From NCBI RefSeq assembly GCF_006539165.1, contig NZ_BJMM01000017.1:103285-167284 (forward strand): a DNA stretch of 64,000 bases, written 5' to 3'. Shown in pieces: positions 50,746 through 64,000 of the stretch (position 1 is the stretch's first letter; every line of letters begins with the position of its first letter). The translations under genes were made by a program, and so were the position numbers. The notes below the pieces were generated by a model, which was not told where the DNA came from, made no database searches, and saw only the letters and a list, made by a program, of their open reading frames with translations. The DNA comes from Streptomyces cacaoi. Its GTDB lineage: Bacteria; Actinomycetota; Actinomycetes; Streptomycetales; Streptomycetaceae.

Positions 50746-51951
50746 ATGAGTCCACGCCGACTCGCGCTCGTACCCGATCCCCGTCCCGGTGAGTCTCTGC
50801 TGAGCTGGGGGGGGGGACGCGCTCGCGCGGCTCAACCAGGTCTCCCGGACCGAGGCGCTGCGCATGGCGGGCCTGATCAGTGCAAGCACTGTGTCGGCTG
50901 TGTTCGGCTACCGCGTCAGTGACCCGGTCGTGCGTGCGGTGAGCCAGAGCACCGGGGTGACGGGGCAGCGGCTGCGGAGCATGACGCTCGCCCACTACGC
51001 GGGCAGTGCGCTGGAGCCGCTGCCGCTGGACGAGGTGAAGGAGTACGGGGCCTGGGCCGCGTGGCGGTACCGGCAGCGGACCGTGCTGCCCAAGCACTCC
51101 AACGCCTGTCCGTCGTGTCTGCGGGAGAACGGTGGCCGCTGGCTCCTGAAATGGCGGCTCATCTGGTCGTTCGCGTGCGTACGGCACCAGAGCTACCTGA
51201 TCTCGCAGTGCTCCGGCTGCGGTTCCGCCCCCTGCACCGGGGGTGGCCGGGGAATCCGCAGTCCTGAATCTGTCCCGGGGCCTCGGGCTGCGTACGCCGG
51301 CACAGCCATGCGGGCGCGACATCCGCCGCATGCGGGGCAAGCCGGTCCGCGACGCCTCGCGCCTCGCCTGCCAGCGGCACATCGACCACCTGTTCGACGA
51401 CCCGCACGCCACGACGCCAGAGGAGACACGGGACGTCCTCGGGGCGCTATACCGCTCGATGCAGGACGCATGGTCGCCGGTACGGCCCCTTCGGCTGCCC
51501 GCGACCGACGAGGCGGTCCACCGGGCCTGGGACCGCTATCTCGCGCCCGGCGGAAGCGGCGAGCGGTACCGCCCTCTGCTCGTGGCCGCCGCCGTGAAGA
51601 TCGCCACCGAGGCCGGCCCCGACACCGCCGATGGCGAGACGGGCGGAAGCGGACACGCACGGCCGAACTGGGGCGCCAGGCAGTCCGGGCAGCGGGGCGA
51701 GGTCGAACTGGCCGCGAACCGGTTCGGCGGCCGCTGCCGTCACAGCGGCTGCTCCGCCTGGGTGCCGGCCGGGCACGGCGTCGTGCTGGGCGACACCGAC
51801 GGCTGGGACACCTACTGCCCGCGGCACGCCCAGACGTTCACCCGTCGGGCGCGGTCCCGCGAACACACCGGGCCGGACGCCTTCACCGAGCCGTGCCTGA
51901 GGTTCCTCGACGCGCGCCTCCATGAAAACAGCGCCTGGGCGAGAGGACGAC
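50746..51951 (+). pseudogene. TniQ-like transposition gene with frameshifts
   Basis: ATG 50746 (GGAGGGAG upstream) starts MSPRRLALVPDPRPGESLLSW. A run of ten G (50807-50816) then puts the frame out. In the next frame the protein continues DALARLNQVSRTEALRMAGL through YRQRTVLPKHSNACPSCLRENGGRW and SQCSGCG, the zinc-binding centre of TniQ proteins. A second frame change near 51240 is followed by LNLSRGLGLRTPAQPCGRDIRRMRG and DASRLACQRHIDHLFDDPHATT. Nine or twelve G would restore the first junction. The rest of the frame includes a C/H-rich stretch (CRHSGCSAWV, YCPRHAQTF). Transposon targeting gene, now inactive unless the G-run is misread. Confidence 0.75.
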
Positions 51952-52074
51952 GATCTGCTCCGGCAGCGGATCGAGGCCCAGCGGCTGATTCTGGACGCCT
52001 GCGCGGCCACCGCTGCCCGTACACGCGAGGGCAGGTCTCCGAGGTACGCCGTACGGTGCCTGCTGCTGCCCTAA
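51922..52074 (+). CDS. Small ORF in transposon remnant
   Basis: 50 codons from ATG 51922 to TAA 52074, beginning MKTAPGREDDDLLRQRIEAQ and continuing RLILDACAATAARTREG, a helical charged sequence. It may be the true continuation of the TniQ-like gene after another frame change rather than a gene of its own. Confidence 0.3.
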   Translation: MKTAPGREDDDLLRQRIEAQRLILDACAATAARTREGRSPRYAVRCLLLP

Positions 52075-52177
52075 GCGGGGCATCCGGACTTCCGTGTGAC
52101 GTGGCTGCCCCGCCAGGGGGAGAAACCGGCGCGCCCCCTCGCGGAGAGCGCGGCCGGGGAAGAGGGGCGGGGAGGGC

Positions 52178-52378
52178 CGGGCTCTGGCTGAGGAGGAGCC
52201 GGTCCGGCGGCTCGGGGTGGTTCCGGCCCCGTTTCCGGGGGAGGCGTTCGTCAGCTGGGTCGACACGGTCGCGGCGAGTCTGCGGGTGTCGCGGGCGGCG
52301 GCCCTGCGGGCCCTTGGGCTGCCGGGCAGCGCGAGTTTCAGCACCCACCAGTTCCATCTGAGTCCGGAGCAGGGCGGC
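52178..52378 (+). pseudogene. N-terminal fragment of a second TniQ-like gene
   Basis: Reads RRLGVVPAPFPGEAFVSWVDTVAASLRVSRAAALRALGLPG, parallel to the N-termini of the TniQ-like genes at 50746 and 53277, then breaks off after about 65 codons at the junction with inverted sequence. No start codon is convincing. Confidence 0.55.
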
Positions 52379-52543
52379 TGCCACGGCTGCCCCTGTTGCC
52401 GCCCCGGCCGACGCCGGACCCCCACCCGAACCGGCCACCATGCACCCCACGCTCGACACGCTCCTCCAGCAGAACCTGGGCACACCAGCCAGGCACACCC
52501 GGCAGACGCCCCAGAACCCTTGGCAGCCCCAGCCGCAACAAGA
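52379..52543. other. Junction of oppositely oriented TniQ fragments
   Basis: No gene supported. All six frames are partly open because of extreme composition, but none has family similarity I can see. Confidence 0.3.
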
Positions 52544-53277
52544 TCACACACGCGCGAAACGCCGCCAACCACTCACCCGCCGCCGCCTCCACGCCCCCAG
52601 CCCCGGACGCACCCGCCCGCACGCGACGTCCAGCCACCGCCGCCGCGCCTCGACTGTTCTGCCATCCGCCCGGCTGACACGAACTGCGGGCAGCCACTGC
52701 GAGCACGGCCTCCCGCGAACGGAGTTCGCACAGCAGGTCGGCGGCCTGACCCACTGCGCCGACACGACCCGAGGCCGATCCCCACCCCACCGCAGCACCC
52801 AGCCACACGACGGACAACGATCCAGCAGCGCCACCCGGTGCTCGGGGCACACCGCCGCACACGACAGCTTCCACCACAGCTGCCACACCCCACCCGACAC
52901 CAGCAGACAGCACGGACACGCCCGGCTTCCATGTACCGCCGCCCACTCCTGCCCCGCAGACGGCCGCCGCGCCCGTCCCGCCGCGAGCACCGCTGGCACA
53001 CTCAACGGACCCCCTCGAAGACGGACAGGTGCATCGCGTCCACCCGCTCATCGGGCACCCCCGTCGCCGCGAAAACCGTTCGCCGGACCACGTCGTCGGA
53101 GCGCACGCCGAACAAGGGAGGCCGCACATCCGCGGAAGCCCCCCGCAGGCCAAGCCCCATCATGGTCGCGACCTCGGCCGGCGGACACCGGTTCACGCGG
53201 GCCATCCGGCCCACCCACGACTCGAACGCCTCGCCCGTCCGCGGAGCCGTGACCAGCGCTAATCGCCGTGGCGACAC
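52544..53277 (-). pseudogene. Third TniQ-like gene, leftward, one frameshift
   Basis: GTG/ATG-type start at 53277 gives MSPRRLALVTAPRTGEAFESWVGRMARVNRCPPAEVATMMGL and continues to VDAMHLSVFEG. A run of five G (53006-53010) shifts frame; one extra G would read on into PLSVPAVLAAGRA and the zinc-binding part ACPCCLLVSGGVWQLWWKLSCAAVCPEHRVALLDRCPSCG. The frame then runs to 52544 with decreasing similarity. Paralogue of the gene at 50746, in inverted orientation. Confidence 0.65.
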
Positions 53278-53360
53278 GTGAGCACCCCCGAAGGTGACCC
53301 CATCCCTCTCATCTATGGGTTCGCGCTGTCAAGTGCACTATCAGGTTGGGGTTCACACTC

Positions 53361-53534
53361 TCATTCTGAGCTTCGACTCTCAGTCTCCGACGGCTTCACG
53401 TCGCGCAGTTGGGCGAGGTGTGCCGGATCGGTGAGCCTGTCGCCCTGCACCACGATGTGCCCGGTGTCCGTGTCCCGGTACAGCGTGGGGCAGTCGCCGT
53501 CCTTCGAGGTGGTGCCGATGAACTCCAGTGCCAT
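53361..53534 (-). CDS. Small conserved Streptomyces protein
   Basis: 57 aa from ATG 53534 with a strong GGAGGAG site. Sequence MALEFIGTTSKDGDCPTLYR continues into GHIVVQGDRLTDPAHLAQLRDVKPSETE. This matches a family of about 60-70 aa proteins common near XRE/DUF6879 regulators in Streptomyces. The C-terminus is probably shortened. It lies 182 nt downstream of the giant NRPS gene on the same strand. Function unknown. Confidence 0.7.
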   Translation of the reverse strand: MALEFIGTTSKDGDCPTLYRDTDTGHIVVQGDRLTDPAHLAQLRDVKPSETESRSSE

Positions 53535-53715
53535 GGTGGCATCTCCTCCGCTCGCGGTCGGACGGTCAGCATGCAGCGGTTCGGGCCGCACCGGCGCGGG
53601 TTTGCGCGAGATTGCCGATTCCGGGCGGCGCCGGCCGGCAGTTGCGCGCAACCGGCGCCCGGATGTGGCGTACGGACCGTCGTCTCCCGGCCGAGGGTGA
53701 GGTCCGGGGACAGGC

Positions 53716-64000
<10,285 letters not shown>

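Overview
The window is high-GC actinobacterial DNA, almost certainly from Streptomyces or a close relative. Support comes from very high third-position GC, GTG starts, 4-nt ATGA/GTGA overlaps, DUF6879/XRE regulator pairs, DUF4328 proteins and several secondary-metabolism operons. No rRNA, tRNA or CRISPR array was seen.

Region 1 (1-11.4 kb): a leftward set of amidohydrolase, AMP-dependent acyl ligase and a P450 lacking the ExxR arginine. It is followed by an isolated respiratory module (ctaD-ctaF rightward, qcrB leftward, 3' ends overlapping) and a DrrAB-type ABC exporter. Region 2 (11.4-20 kb): a tightly overlapping leftward operon trpE-trpG-trpD-trpC plus class II DAHP synthase, resembling the duplicated tryptophan-supply operon of CDA-type lipopeptide loci. 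A divergent gene for a YqcI/YcgG (GntA-like) heme N-hydroxylase and an ArsR-type regulator lie opposite. Region 3 (20-25.4 kb): degenerate or ordinary genes. These include an ABC ATPase without a signature motif, a family-2 glycosyltransferase with an in-frame amber codon, a DUF4328 protein, an XRE/DUF6879 pair and decayed coding sequence.

Region 4 (25.4-50.7 kb) is the most interesting: a compact, apparently complete biosynthetic cluster I cannot match to a named product. Its core is one C-A-PCP NRPS module (threonine-like code), a KS-ACP-thioesterase protein that has lost its AT domain, and a PLP alpha-oxoamine synthase. Tailoring genes encode an SDR, aldehyde dehydrogenase, acyl-CoA dehydrogenase, class III aminotransferase, two SRPBCC proteins, a ferritin-like di-iron protein, a DUF2156/GNAT protein, a fatty-acid desaturase, a type II thioesterase, two shortened luciferase-like monooxygenases with a flavin reductase, a YhgE/Pip-like membrane protein and two hydrolases. 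Two very small genes (31 and 67 codons) are translationally coupled in front of the oxoamine synthase. Two TetR regulators bracket the system. One near-identical 18-bp operator occurs both upstream of the first TetR gene and 17 kb away in the central divergent promoter. A different 20-bp operator is duplicated around the second TetR promoter.

Region 5 (50.7-53.3 kb) is a graveyard of three TniQ-like transposition-gene fragments, one broken at a run of ten G. Region 6 (53.4-64 kb) holds a small protein gene and the 3' end of a giant NRPS (C-A-PCP-C-A-PCP-C-A-PCP-E) that runs off the right edge. It carries in-frame tandem-repeat insertions in loop positions. The trp/DAHP operon could feed this NRPS if the peptide contains a tryptophan-derived residue, but that link is inference.
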